A stretch of DNA of 64,000 bases, taken from NCBI GenBank assembly GCA_965221585.1, contig OZ244898.1, positions 930,001-994,000 of the forward strand, in the 5' to 3' direction. This document shows positions 45,201 through 52,724 of this stretch, piece after piece (within the stretch, counting starts at the first letter, position 1; each line of letters opens with the position of its first letter). The translations under genes were made by a program, and so were the position numbers. Source of the stretch: VXYK01 sp965221585. Its GTDB lineage: Bacteria; Actinomycetota; Acidimicrobiia; Acidimicrobiales; Aldehydirespiratoraceae. The notes beneath the pieces were generated by a model, which did not search any database, was not told the DNA's origin, and saw only the letters and a list, made by a program, of their open reading frames with translations.

Positions 45201-45358
45201 GGGCCGGTACCCACGAATACAGCTACGTTGCTCGGGCGACCACTCCAGGAACCTTCGTCGTGCCCCCCGCAAGAGCCGAGGAGATCTACGCTCCAGAGGT
45301 GTTCGGCCGTTCAGCTTCCGACACGGTCATTATCGAAGATGCACCTTCGCTGTCCTGA
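39224..45358 (+). CDS. Giant alpha-2-macroglobulin-like protein without thioester
   Basis: 2044 residues. An N-terminal signal anchor (RHLWRWVIVGIVLVLLAGVL) is followed by macroglobulin-type domains. An MG domain with TYRPGETLHLKGWVR, a VVDEAVLALSGYQ segment (about 1230) and the alpha-alpha toroid thioester-like domain (DGGFGWWARKG) identify the family. Where thioester members have GCxEQ, this one has YASSDAY (about 1554-1560), so there is no Cys-Glu-Gln bond, as in E. coli YfaS. Bacterial relatives trap proteases near the membrane. ATG 39224 has GAGAGGAT before it; ATG 39200 is the alternative. No pbpC is adjacent. Confidence 0.9.
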   Translation: MVRHLWRWVIVGIVLVLLAGVLASDDEPGSTADPEPETPVGPVTGSDPEDRVGVRSGTDGPGTALTVHLSEGEAVGGDSLAVVTRVDGRGLTDEEISAVTDRLPAWDSELDSGSVDFNRPAESLPRPRVGDTVDNPFPTDSDIDAPDVDSGPLEVLRVQPDGEVGLAPFMSITFNQAMVPLTTIAQIDTIDVPVTMTPALPGRWQWIGTRTFRFEHDPEVFDRLPMATSYVVEVPAGTTSQTGGVLAETVRFEFATPAPNMVSFTPQHDSLNLQPVFLVTFDQRVDAASVLETITLVAGGTERELRLATEAEIEADDGIKRRVGVTLDGTWVAFRPVVELEPDSDITIEVGPHVPSAEGIRTSAASESVRARTYAALQVQDTRCSRQYPCYPGSWLSAYFNNVLDPATLDADDLEITPELAGARISVEYNSVNIVGPTQADTVYEVVFPATLADEFGQALGEAVTVEFHMDDARPFISASGRKLVTLDPLADRQTMPVTVRNHDRLRVRLYDVSPGDYGSFVSFFERIEGSRDGTLPDAPWRLISDEVVDTGADSDTVTEVRIDLDDALGGDHGHVIVIVEGVGRFANLTYRDDEYWSNRPLLIWVQDTDIGVDMITDYQDVVVWTTSLDSGEPLSDVEISLEGGNPTLSTDDEGLARASISGRFNWIVATLEDDQAINPANVQAWYRTDQLIWYTADDRGTYRPGETLHLKGWVRSLDLSGEGDLEFLAPQQLITYTVHDPFGIELGEGSVRLDEHGGFDLAVELHPGANLGEGWIEFEGPKNRDNSWHYHSFQIQEFRRPEFEVTARLESPGPYYVNQPATVAVDANYFSGGPLPNAEVFWSVTTRRATYSPPNWSEFTFGVWTPWWHHDAYGGLEDAYWEDDYGFGDPWAEPVRETFSGLTDAGGSHYLRMDFEGDGDHLPTTVSAEAEVVDVNRQQWASSTDVLVHAADLYVGVRSTRTFVREGDGLEIEAIVTNLDGNAVADRSFEVTASRIVEEYVDGEWTEVAVDAETCEAVSADAPVTCEFEAAVGGRYRVDANVVDDSGRTNRSELTRWVTGSRSGVPSRNIELENANLVPDAETYAAGDTAEILVDSPFSTGTGLLVIAHNEIIELSTFEITDHAAVLEVPITDDDVPELTLRVEIVSTTERTADDGTVLEDIADRPAYASGEIRLRVPPAQRTLEVTATPAVSKVKPGATTSVTVQVNDADGEPVDNADVLLVVVDEAVLALSGYQLLDPLEVFYRSLGVYLSAERGRAGIVLANPQDLLDSIRDGLGADGAAAPSTTVAFVESVQTGDFDMADDMAEESAADDSGGARRRLSAQGLQVAVRTNLDALALFDPDVATDANGVATVSFGLPDNLTRYRIMAVAVDGAERFGSTESSITAQLPLQVRPSAPRFLNFGDRFELPVVVQNQTDSPAEVDVVVQTSNLSLEGPTGKRVMVPANDRVEVRFDASTSSVGTARFRVAAVSDDHADAQEVSLPVYTPATSEAFATYGVLDSSVLNSGVVGYSLVAPQGVFPQFGGLEVNTSSTALQTLTDAVLYLAEYRYASSDAYASRILAISALRDVLGAFDAEGLPSAAELDAIVRSDITELAALQHGDGGFGWWARKGISYPYPSIQAMHALITAQNAGFSVSADVMNNGRSYLRDIEGRIPPDYSRELKDMLVAYSLHVRALDGDRDTREARRLWDRRGADLELDALAWIWPVVGDDEIETEIERVFHNRVTETAQSATFATDYGEDAYLVLASDRRTDGIVLDALIAMAPESDLIPKVVAGLLANRVKGRWSNVQENSFILLALDRYFETFEAVEPDFVARVWLGDQYVAEHEFSGRSIDHASTLIPMQALIEEGDADLTVQNDGDGRLYYRLGLRYAPEDLDLDPLDRGFVVRRSYEAVDDPDDVWVDSDGVVHIVAGAEVRVTLTMVNDSRRTNMVLLDPLPAGFESLNPALAVIGEIEVRGTDASDRWWWTWYEHQNLRDDRTEAFSSYLWAGTHEYSYVARATTPGTFVVPPARAEEIYAPEVFGRSASDTVIIEDAPSLS

Positions 45359-45378
45359 TCGGTGGGTCGCTGGCGAAG

Positions 45379-46521
45379 CTAGGCAAGGATTGATTCTGCG
45401 ACCCGTTCCTCGCAGGTTTGTCTGTCCCACCAGCTCAACTGCAACTGCTTGGCTCGGCGGAAGTACAGCTGGATGTCGTATTCGAGAGTGAACCCGACAC
45501 CGCCGAAGACCTGTTGGGCCATCGCCGTGATGTCGCGGTAGACCCTGCCGCTGAAGAGCTTGGCCATGGGAGCCAGCCGGGTGATGTCATGCCCGACGGA
45601 CTGCGCCCAGGCAGCCTCGTAGACGAGGACCTTGCCGCCGTCGAGTTCGGTCTTGGCGTCGGCAAGGTAGTGCGAGATGGCCTGGAACTGGGCCAGAGCC
45701 TTGCCGAACTGCTCGCGGTCCTTGGCGTACTGCGCGGTGATCTCGAGCGCGTAGTCTGCGCCGCCCATCGCCTGAGCGGAGGCCAGGATGATCGCCCGGT
45801 GCATCACCGCCTCCCAGGTGGCCCAGCCGGATCCGGGGGCGCCGAGCCGGTTTGCGGCGGGGACTCTGACATCGCTGAAATCGACCCGATACTGGGTGTC
45901 CGACGAGATCGACATGCGCTGATCGAGCGTCACCCCAGTCGTGTCGGTCGGAACCAGGAACAGGTCGATCCCGGTTTCAGCGGGGCCGGTGCGCGCCAGC
46001 ACGAGCAGTTGGTCCGCGGCGCTGGCGAAGTAGACGTGCATCTTGGACCCGTTGAGCACGAAGTCGTCGCCCTCGGCCACGGCACCGAGTTGCACCCCCA
46101 GAGGCGAGTATCCGCTCCCGGGTTCGAGCCAGGCGGGTGTGACGATCGTCTCGCCAGAAGCGATCCCGGTCAACAACCGAGCGTGCTGATCCGCACTTTC
46201 CGACTCGATGCCTCCCGACTCCAGAATCGCCCCGGCTGACAACACGCAACTGACGAAGTGGGGGACTGGTGCCAGCGAACGTCCCAGCTCCTCATAGAGC
46301 ACCACTCCCTCAAGCAGGCTCATGGCCGACCCGCCGTGCGCCTCGGGAAGCATAAGGCCGCATATTCCCAGCTCGCCGAACTGCTCCCACAGCTCGCGGG
46401 CAATTCCGTCGGGGTCGTCCTCTAGTTCGCGCACCGTGTCGATCGGTGAGAACTGTGCACAGAGACCGCGCACCATTTCGCGCAACATCTCCTGTTCTTC
46501 GGTGAAGTCGAGGTCCAGCAT
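45379..46521 (-). CDS. Acyl-CoA dehydrogenase, partner-type subunit
   Basis: 380 residues: MLDLDFTEEQEMLREMVRGL, LMLPEAHGGSAMSLLEGVVL, AKDREQFGKALAQFQAISHY and AQQVFGGVGFTLEYDIQLYF, without the C-terminal GTxE base. It resembles FadE-type beta subunits that complete a dehydrogenase coded nearby (48766-49989). The start at 46521 overlaps the dehydratase stop and has GGAG 6 nt upstream; the longer frame to 46650 is a shadow. Last gene of the operon. Confidence 0.88.
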   Translation of the reverse strand: MLDLDFTEEQEMLREMVRGLCAQFSPIDTVRELEDDPDGIARELWEQFGELGICGLMLPEAHGGSAMSLLEGVVLYEELGRSLAPVPHFVSCVLSAGAILESGGIESESADQHARLLTGIASGETIVTPAWLEPGSGYSPLGVQLGAVAEGDDFVLNGSKMHVYFASAADQLLVLARTGPAETGIDLFLVPTDTTGVTLDQRMSISSDTQYRVDFSDVRVPAANRLGAPGSGWATWEAVMHRAIILASAQAMGGADYALEITAQYAKDREQFGKALAQFQAISHYLADAKTELDGGKVLVYEAAWAQSVGHDITRLAPMAKLFSGRVYRDITAMAQQVFGGVGFTLEYDIQLYFRRAKQLQLSWWDRQTCEERVAESILA

Positions 46522-47000
46522 CAGGGTCTCCAGTCGTCGCCGCTGCGCGTCCAGGGGTTGTCGTTGCCGTCGACAGGTATCGCAACGCGGGCAGCGCAGG
46601 TGCAGCAGAGCCGCTCTCCGACAGACACAGCGATGTCGACGTCGACCCACCCGCAGCCCGAGGAGTCGACCTCGGTGCCGTTCACTGTTCCGGCAAAGAC
46701 CATATGGTCGTCGGGATAGACCGAATCATGCATGCGGAAGGTCATGCGGCCGATACGTCCGGTGGGGCCGGTCCAGTCCGTGAGGTAGCGCTCGAACCAG
46801 GCGGCCAGGTTGGGTGTGTTCAAGAAGATGTCGGGTGTGCCGTTGCGTTCGGTGGCGAACTTGTAGTCGTGGTGCATGGGCCGCCAGTCGCGGCTTGCCA
46901 AAGCGCCCAGAACCACCGTCGTCGCGCTGACGTCGTGTCCGAGAGGTGGGAGCGCTTCGCCTGCTGACGCCTGTTCGATCGTGATGCTGTGCAGGCTCAT
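46521..47000 (-). CDS. MaoC-like hotdog enoyl-CoA hydratase subunit
   Basis: 159 residues. The hydratase motif is kept: SRDWRPMHHDYKFA with Asp38 and His43 in the D-x4-H positions used by (R)-specific enoyl-CoA hydratases. It overlaps both neighbours by 1 nt. With the 183-residue hotdog protein beside it, it likely forms a heteromer like ChsH1-ChsH2 of cholesterol side-chain breakdown (inference from order and size). Confidence 0.85.
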   Translation of the reverse strand: MSLHSITIEQASAGEALPPLGHDVSATTVVLGALASRDWRPMHHDYKFATERNGTPDIFLNTPNLAAWFERYLTDWTGPTGRIGRMTFRMHDSVYPDDHMVFAGTVNGTEVDSSGCGWVDVDIAVSVGERLCCTCAARVAIPVDGNDNPWTRSGDDWRP

Positions 47001-47551
47001 CAGTTCACCTCATTGGAACGCTTGTAACCAAAGCCGGTGTATGACTCGATTCCGACCAGGTCTCCGCGTTGGTTGTGGTACTCCACGTCGATCACCCAGA
47101 AACGACCGGTGCCGAGCTTCGTGGTCTTGAGATCGCTGATCGAGCGCAGCACCTGGTGGTGGCTAATCACATCGCCGGGCCGCACGGGTTCGTAGCCGAT
47201 CAGGGTGTTGTCGCTCATGATCGCCTCGGGCAGGTCCAGCTGTTCCTTGAGGTCGAAGTGGGACTTGAGAGCGACCTGCTCGCCGGTTGCGCCGGGTTCC
47301 CAGCGGTGTGGCCGCATCCACAGCGAGAGGGTCGACACGGGCAGGGTCATGCCACCCGTCAGCTGCTCGGCAACGTCAAAATCCCAGTACAGGGGGTTGC
47401 CGTTCTCTGTGGCCGACAAGGTGTTGTAGGAGTAGCCCATCTCGACCGGAAAGGTCGCGGTCTCGTGGTACTGGGCCTTGCCGATCAGGGCGCTGACGTG
47501 TTCAGGCAGCTCTGCTTCAGGGGCGGGTTCAGTGGGGGTGGGTTCAGTCAC
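47000..47551 (-). CDS. FAS1-like/MaoC N-type hotdog dehydratase partner
   Basis: 183 residues with the hotdog core (SLWMRPHRWEP, VRPGDVISHHQVLRSIS, FWVIDVEYHNQRGDLV). The region aligning with the hydratase motif reads TENGNPLYWDFDVA, so the catalytic Asp-His pair is not intact, as expected of the non-catalytic half of a two-subunit hydratase. It overlaps the CoA-transferase gene by 4 nt. Confidence 0.82.
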   Translation of the reverse strand: MTEPTPTEPAPEAELPEHVSALIGKAQYHETATFPVEMGYSYNTLSATENGNPLYWDFDVAEQLTGGMTLPVSTLSLWMRPHRWEPGATGEQVALKSHFDLKEQLDLPEAIMSDNTLIGYEPVRPGDVISHHQVLRSISDLKTTKLGTGRFWVIDVEYHNQRGDLVGIESYTGFGYKRSNEVN

Positions 47552-48717
47552 GCGATTGCTCCTTCGGCGATGAGTTCGGAGATGGATGAGTCGTCGTACC
47601 CGGCGCCTGCGAGCAGTTCGGCGGTGTCGGTCACCGCGGCGTCGCGCAGCGGGTAGGCGTCGTCGACTCTGGTTGTGCCGGCCCAGACCGGACCGGTCTG
47701 GGAGAACCTTCCCGCGCTGACATGGTCAGCTTCAACGACCAAGCCCCGAGCGGCGTACTGCTCGTCGTCGACCGCCTCGGCAACCGTGTTGACCGAAGCC
47801 ACGCAGCAGTCGGCCGGGCCCAGTTGCGCCGACCATTGATCTCGGGTCTTTGTGGCCAGAACTTCGGAGATCGCGGCCCGGATCTCGTCCTGTCGGTCGT
47901 CGTTGGTCTGGTGGTCGACGTAGCGCTCCAGGCCGAGTTGTTCGCAGAGGTTGCGCCAGAACTGGGGTTCGATCGCTCCGATCGAGAGGAAGCGGCCGTC
48001 GCCGCAGGGGTAGATGTCGTAGCAGGCGTAACGTCCGGTCAGGATGTAGTGGCCAGGGCCGGGTTCGGTGCCTGTGGCGAGGTACTCGTCGACGTACAGG
48101 GACATGAGGCCCAAAGCGCCGTCGGCGATCGAGACATCGAGATACTCGCCCACCCGCGTCCTGGTGCGTCGCAACAGGGCGGCCATGATCGCCATGACCG
48201 CGTGCATCCCCCCCGCGGCGATGTCGGCCACGGTGGCACCGGGCAGTGGGGGTGATCCGTCCTCGCGTCGCCCGCTGCAGTCCAAGTAACCGGACAGGGC
48301 CAGATAGTTGACATCGTGACCGGCCCAGCCGCTACGAGGGCCGTCCTGGCCGAAACCGCTGGTCGAGCAGTAGATGATCTCCTCATTGACGGCCCGGACG
48401 TCGTTGTAACCGATACCCAGGCGGTCCACCACGCCAGGCCGGAAACTCTCAAGCACGACATCGCTGTTGACGACCAGAGACAGGAACGCCGCGCGGCCGT
48501 TGATCGACTTCAGATCCAGCAGAGCCCGTTTCATCAGACGATGCCCTGAGTAGGCGTATGGGGGAGGCACAATCTGAGCCGCTTGTCTGCTCGGGACCGG
48601 GCCGAGTTTGATTACTTCGGCGCCGTAGTCCGAAAGGATGCGCGAGGCGCGTGCAGCGGGCCCGACCGAGGCAAAGTCCAGTACGCGCACATCGGCGAGC
48701 GCCCCGACGGTGCTCAC
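47548..48717 (-). CDS. CaiB/BaiF-family (class III) CoA transferase
   Basis: 389 residues: VLDFASVGPAARASRILSDYGAEVIKLG, DLKSINGRAAFLSLVVNSDV, the TSGFGQDGPRSGWAGHDVNY segment and GEYLDVSIADGALGL. The Asp that carries the glutamyl/aspartyl-CoA intermediate lies in GHDVNYLALSG (near 140). It either loads CoA onto an acid or epimerises an alpha-methylacyl-CoA; the sequence alone does not separate these. GTG start at 48717, no clear ribosome-binding site. Confidence 0.88.
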   Translation of the reverse strand: MSTVGALADVRVLDFASVGPAARASRILSDYGAEVIKLGPVPSRQAAQIVPPPYAYSGHRLMKRALLDLKSINGRAAFLSLVVNSDVVLESFRPGVVDRLGIGYNDVRAVNEEIIYCSTSGFGQDGPRSGWAGHDVNYLALSGYLDCSGRREDGSPPLPGATVADIAAGGMHAVMAIMAALLRRTRTRVGEYLDVSIADGALGLMSLYVDEYLATGTEPGPGHYILTGRYACYDIYPCGDGRFLSIGAIEPQFWRNLCEQLGLERYVDHQTNDDRQDEIRAAISEVLATKTRDQWSAQLGPADCCVASVNTVAEAVDDEQYAARGLVVEADHVSAGRFSQTGPVWAGTTRVDDAYPLRDAAVTDTAELLAGAGYDDSSISELIAEGAIA

Positions 48718-48725
48718 CGCGCTGC

Positions 48726-48761
48726 CATGTCAGGGTCTAGGGGCATGTCAGGGTCTCGGGG
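48726..48761. repeat. 18-bp tandem repeat, two copies
   Basis: CATGTCAGGGTCTAGGGG (48726-48743) and CATGTCAGGGTCTCGGGG (48744-48761), one mismatch, followed by a degenerate third copy that runs into the end of the dehydrogenase gene. It fills the 48-nt gap between two operon genes. Confidence 0.8.
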
Positions 48762-48765
48762 CATC

Positions 48766-49989
48766 TCAGAAGTTCTTGGGGAGTCCGAGCCCGCGGCGCG
48801 CGATGATGTTCTTCTGGATCTCCGAGGAACCGCCGCCGATCGTGTCGATCACGGTGTAGCGGTAGGTCGACTCGGAGCGCCCCTCCATCGGTGCGTCGTC
48901 GGTTTTGATCCGCAGCTGTGCGCCGGGTCCGGCGATGTCCATGGCGGCGTCTGCCATCCGCTTCGAAAGTTCGGTGGCGAAGAGCTTGTACTCCGACGCC
49001 TCCACGGTCGGCGGCTGGAAGCCCTCCTTGCCCGAGCGCACGCTTTCCTCGACCTTGACCGCTTCTGCCACGAACTTCAGCCCCATCACGCGGGCCACCT
49101 CGGCTTCGGTGTGCAGCTCAGCCAGTCGGGCGCGGACCCGCGGGTCGTCACGCAGCGGCTCGCCGTCACGTTCTGCGGTTCTGACGTAGTCGGTCAGGAC
49201 GTCGAGCCGCTGCAGGATCGGCGACATCGTGAACAATGTGAAGCGTTCCAGATCCAGGGCCTGACTGATGTAGCGGAAGCCGTAGTTGACCTGGCCGACG
49301 ACATAGTCGTCGCTTACGAAGACGTCGTCGAACCACACCTCGTTGGTCCGCTCGTCGCCCATCGTGTGGATCGCGGTGATGCTGATTCCCTCCTGGTCGA
49401 GAGGCACGAGCATCAAGGTGATCCCCATGTGCTTGTTGTCGGGATCGGTGCGCGCGCCGACCCAGTACCACTCGGCAAAATGCGCGGAGGTCGTCCAGGT
49501 CTTCTGACCGTTGAGCAACCAGCCATCCTCCCCGGCGTCGCTTGTGACCCGCTCCGCCTTGAGCCTCATCGACGCTGCATCGGAGCCCGCGTTGGGTTCG
49601 GAGTAGCCGACCGCGAACTCAACATCGTTCTCGAGGATCTGGGGCAGGAACTCGCCCTTGAGACGGTCTGAGCCGTGCGCGATCAGGGTTTTGCCGATGA
49701 TCCCGACGCCCTTGCCAATCTGTGGCCCGCCTCGGCTGGCCAACTGTTCGTTGAGGATGTACTCGTAGACGCCCTCACCGTCGGATCCGCCGTACTCCTT
49801 GGGCCAGGTGATCCCGAGCCAACCCTTGCGTCCGAGCTTCTTCATGAAGGCGCGGCGTTTGGGCGTGTCGACTATCTGTGCCATGTTCTCGCGGCTTACG
49901 TCGAACACGTCCGGGTCATCGTTGGCATCGAGGAACTCGGTCACCTCTTTCTCGAATGCGATCTGTTCGGGTGTGAACTCAAAGTCCAT
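48766..49989 (-). CDS. Acyl-CoA dehydrogenase, catalytic-Glu subunit
   Basis: 407 residues: MDFEFTPEQIAFEKEVTEFL, VGYSEPNAGSDAASMRLKAE, LNGQKTWTTSAHFAEWYW and the base motif IGGGSSEIQKNIIARRGLG. It starts 9 nt after the upstream CoA transferase ends. Likely partner: the Glu-less dehydrogenase at 45379-46521 in the same operon. Confidence 0.92.
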   Translation of the reverse strand: MDFEFTPEQIAFEKEVTEFLDANDDPDVFDVSRENMAQIVDTPKRRAFMKKLGRKGWLGITWPKEYGGSDGEGVYEYILNEQLASRGGPQIGKGVGIIGKTLIAHGSDRLKGEFLPQILENDVEFAVGYSEPNAGSDAASMRLKAERVTSDAGEDGWLLNGQKTWTTSAHFAEWYWVGARTDPDNKHMGITLMLVPLDQEGISITAIHTMGDERTNEVWFDDVFVSDDYVVGQVNYGFRYISQALDLERFTLFTMSPILQRLDVLTDYVRTAERDGEPLRDDPRVRARLAELHTEAEVARVMGLKFVAEAVKVEESVRSGKEGFQPPTVEASEYKLFATELSKRMADAAMDIAGPGAQLRIKTDDAPMEGRSESTYRYTVIDTIGGGSSEIQKNIIARRGLGLPKNF

Positions 49990-49998
49990 GATGTTGTT

Positions 49999-51285
49999 CT
50001 ACCTGATGATCCCGCGGCTTCGCATATCAGCGAGGTCCGCGGTGCTGAGGTCGAGTTCGGCTTGGAGCACCTCATCTGTGTGCTCGCCCAACCATGGCAT
50101 CCTTGTTTCTGGACCTTCGGGAGTGCGTGACATCTTGATCGGATTGCCCGGCACGAGGACCGGATCGCCGTCGCTGTTCGGTATCTCGACGAGCATGTGG
50201 CGAATCCTGACATGCTCGTCCTCCACGATCTCCCGGCTTGAGTTCGACTCGCCGGCGGCAATTCCGGCACCGGAGAGGATTGCAACAGCCTCGCGGTTGG
50301 ACTTGTCGGCGGCCCAACGTTCGATCCCCGGGCGCAGAATCGTCTCGAAGTGCTCCTGCCATCCTGCTCGGCTGGTGAGTCGTTCATCGTCGCACCACCC
50401 GCTGTTCCCGGTGATCTCTGCGAGCTTCTCAAACTGGTGCTCGCGCACGATCTGCATGACGAAGTGCCCCTCAGCGGCCTGGAAGGTCTCGACGATCCCG
50501 ACTCCGCTGGCCGCTTCGTCGGGGATTCCCATCGAATAGAAGTTGGCGACGATGTCAGTCATTGCCATGGTGGCGTCGAGCATTGCAATGTCGATGTACT
50601 GTCCGCGCCCGGTCAGGTCTCGGTGGCGCAACGCGGCGAGCAGGCCGATCACCCCGAACAGGGCGCTGCTGATGTCTCCGAGTGCTCCGACGGGATTCGC
50701 TGCCGGGCGTCTTCCCGGACGCCGCTTGTACTCGTAGATTCCGGACATTCCCTCGACCACCGAGGCATAGGCGGCGCGGTAGATGTAGGGAGACGCCGGA
50801 TCGTTGCCGAATCCCGACACCGAGAGGTAAACGACCTCGGGATGGCGCTTCGCGACTGCGCCGTAGCCGATGCCGAGGCGGTCGGCGGTTCCGGCCTTGA
50901 AGTTCTCGCAGACCACATCGAATTTCGGGGCCAGCCTCAGGAACAATTCGACGCCTTCGGCTGACTTCAGGTCGAGAGCGACGCTGCGCTTGTTGAGGTT
51001 GTTGCGCAGGAACGTGGCGCCCACTTCCAGTCCGTCCGGGTCCTTGATGGCGGGTTCGGACAGGCGGCCGCTGTCGCCGGTGACGGGATGCTCGACCTTC
51101 ACTACCTCGGCACCGAGTCTCGCCAGCAACTGGGTGGCGAAGGGAAGCGCGGCCATCTGTTCCGCGGCCAGCACTCGGATTCCGGACAGCGGCCGGGGTC
51201 CGGCGAGGTACTGGCCGTTCACCACATCGCCTAGCTTCATATACCCTGGCTCGGGGTGCCCGTGCGCGCCTTCGGTCTTCACCAT
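49999..51285 (-). CDS. CaiB/BaiF-family (class III) CoA transferase
   Basis: 428 residues: GIRVLAAEQMAALPFATQLL, LGAEVVKVEHPVTGDSGRLS, NLNKRSVALDLKSAEG, VCENFKAGTADRLGIGY and GQYIDIAMLDATMAMTD. First gene of the minus-strand operon; it probably activates an acid as its CoA thioester for the two dehydrogenases and the hotdog pair. It is divergent from ispG with a 105-nt gap. Confidence 0.9.
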   Translation of the reverse strand: MVKTEGAHGHPEPGYMKLGDVVNGQYLAGPRPLSGIRVLAAEQMAALPFATQLLARLGAEVVKVEHPVTGDSGRLSEPAIKDPDGLEVGATFLRNNLNKRSVALDLKSAEGVELFLRLAPKFDVVCENFKAGTADRLGIGYGAVAKRHPEVVYLSVSGFGNDPASPYIYRAAYASVVEGMSGIYEYKRRPGRRPAANPVGALGDISSALFGVIGLLAALRHRDLTGRGQYIDIAMLDATMAMTDIVANFYSMGIPDEAASGVGIVETFQAAEGHFVMQIVREHQFEKLAEITGNSGWCDDERLTSRAGWQEHFETILRPGIERWAADKSNREAVAILSGAGIAAGESNSSREIVEDEHVRIRHMLVEIPNSDGDPVLVPGNPIKMSRTPEGPETRMPWLGEHTDEVLQAELDLSTADLADMRSRGIIR

Positions 51286-51378
51286 CCGTCAAGTGTGGAC
51301 CGCAGCGGGTTCGGTTCCAAAGTTCGGCCCATGGTTGCTGGCCGGTGTGGCCGGGCCGTTATGGCTGCGTTCGGCGGG

Positions 51379-51384
51379 TAGGTT
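51379..51384 (+). promoter_or_regulatory. -10 element of ispG
   Basis: TAGGTT, 6 nt before GTG 51391, with no Shine-Dalgarno sequence. Leaderless type. Confidence 0.45.
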
Positions 51385-51390
51385 CATGTT

Positions 51391-52647
51391 GTGGAGTTCA
51401 ACCGGAGCTTTCCTCGCCGTGACACCCGACAGATCATGGTCGGCGACGTTCCCGTCGGCGGGGGAGCGCCAATCACCGTGCAGTCGATGACGGTCACCAA
51501 GACCGCCGACCACGAAGCCACACTCAGCCAGATCTACGCGTTGGCCGCCGCGGGGGCCGATATTGTCCGTTGCACCTGCAACGAGAGTGCAGCAGCGGAG
51601 GGTCTGGCACGGATCGTGCCGCGTTCACCGGTGCCGATCGTGGCCGACATACATCATCAGTACCTGCGAGCGCTCGAAGCCCTCGAAGCCGGGGTGCACT
51701 GTCTGCGGCTCAACCCCGGCAACATCCGCAACCCCAAACACATCAAGCTCGTCGCCGGCGAAGCGCTGGATCGCGGGGTGCCGATCCGCATTGGCGTCAA
51801 CGGCGGGTCACTGGATCCGGACCTGTACGCCAAACACGGAGGCAGGGTCACGCCCGAGGCGATGGTCGAGTCCGCGCTGCAAGAGATCGGCTACTTCGAG
51901 GACGTGGGCTTCGACCTGATCAAGATCTCAGTAAAGGCCTCGAGCGTTCCGCTGATGATCGAGGCGTATCGGCAGTTGGCGGAGGTGACCGACTATCCGC
52001 TGCACCTCGGTGTCACCGAAGCGGGGCCACCGCCGATCGGCACGTTGAAGGCGACCGCCGGGATGGCAACGCTGCTCGCGGAGGGAATCGGCGACACGAT
52101 CCGCTATTCGTTGACCACCGACCCGGTCGAGGAGGCCAAAGCGGGCCGCCAACTCCTCGAGGTGATGGGTCTTCGCGAACGCAAGAACGTGGATCTGATC
52201 GCCTGCCCGAGCTGCGGTCGCGCCGAAGTTGATGTCTTCGCCCTGGCCGCCGAGGCGATGCAAGCCTTCGGCGAAAGGGAGATTCCCCTGCAGGTGGCGG
52301 TCATGGGTTGCGTCGTGAACGGACCGGGCGAGGCTCGAGACGCTGACCTGGGGATCGCCGCGGGCAACAAGCGGGGCCATCTCTTCGTGAAGGGGCAGAA
52401 TGTGATGGTCGTTGCCGAAGATGAGATGGTCGACACGCTGATCGAATGGGCCGAGTACATCCACACCAATGGGGCTCAAGCAGCGCTGGACCGTGCATCG
52501 TCGACGCGTGCAGCGGCCCGACGTGCCGCGGAACAGGACCGCAAACTGAATCTCAATGAGCGTGGAGAAGACGCCAACAACGCTGAGGCGGCAATCTCCA
52601 ACATTCGAATGGTGCCCAAACCAACTCGGCGCAGTTCTGGCTCGTGA
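51391..52647 (+). CDS. ispG: 4-hydroxy-3-methylbut-2-en-1-yl diphosphate synthase (flavodoxin)
   Basis: 418 residues. IspG reduces methylerythritol cyclodiphosphate to HMBDP in the MEP isoprenoid pathway with a [4Fe-4S] cluster. Visible: QSMTVTKTADHEATLSQIYA, ADIHHQYLRALEALEAGVHC, LRLNPGNIRN, and the cluster cysteines in ACPSCGRAEVDVF and MGCVVNGPGEARDADLGIA. The last 45 residues are a charged extension. Other MEP genes are not in the window. It is followed by its own gap and the separately promoted rimP operon. Confidence 0.97.
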   Translation: MEFNRSFPRRDTRQIMVGDVPVGGGAPITVQSMTVTKTADHEATLSQIYALAAAGADIVRCTCNESAAAEGLARIVPRSPVPIVADIHHQYLRALEALEAGVHCLRLNPGNIRNPKHIKLVAGEALDRGVPIRIGVNGGSLDPDLYAKHGGRVTPEAMVESALQEIGYFEDVGFDLIKISVKASSVPLMIEAYRQLAEVTDYPLHLGVTEAGPPPIGTLKATAGMATLLAEGIGDTIRYSLTTDPVEEAKAGRQLLEVMGLRERKNVDLIACPSCGRAEVDVFALAAEAMQAFGEREIPLQVAVMGCVVNGPGEARDADLGIAAGNKRGHLFVKGQNVMVVAEDEMVDTLIEWAEYIHTNGAQAALDRASSTRAAARRAAEQDRKLNLNERGEDANNAEAAISNIRMVPKPTRRSSGS

Positions 52648-52699
52648 ATTGGCTCGTGAAACTGGCTCGCGAAGGCAGCGATGCAAAATGACAGAAAAA

Positions 52700-52708
52700 T
52701 GCTAGACT
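52700..52708 (+). promoter_or_regulatory. Extended -10 promoter of the rimP-nusA-infB operon
   Basis: TGCTAGACT: the TG of an extended -10 followed by TAGACT. The -35 side is poor, as is common with extended -10 promoters. It would give a leader of about 120 nt before rimP. Confidence 0.5.
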
Positions 52709-52724
52709 GATCGGTACGTTCGAT

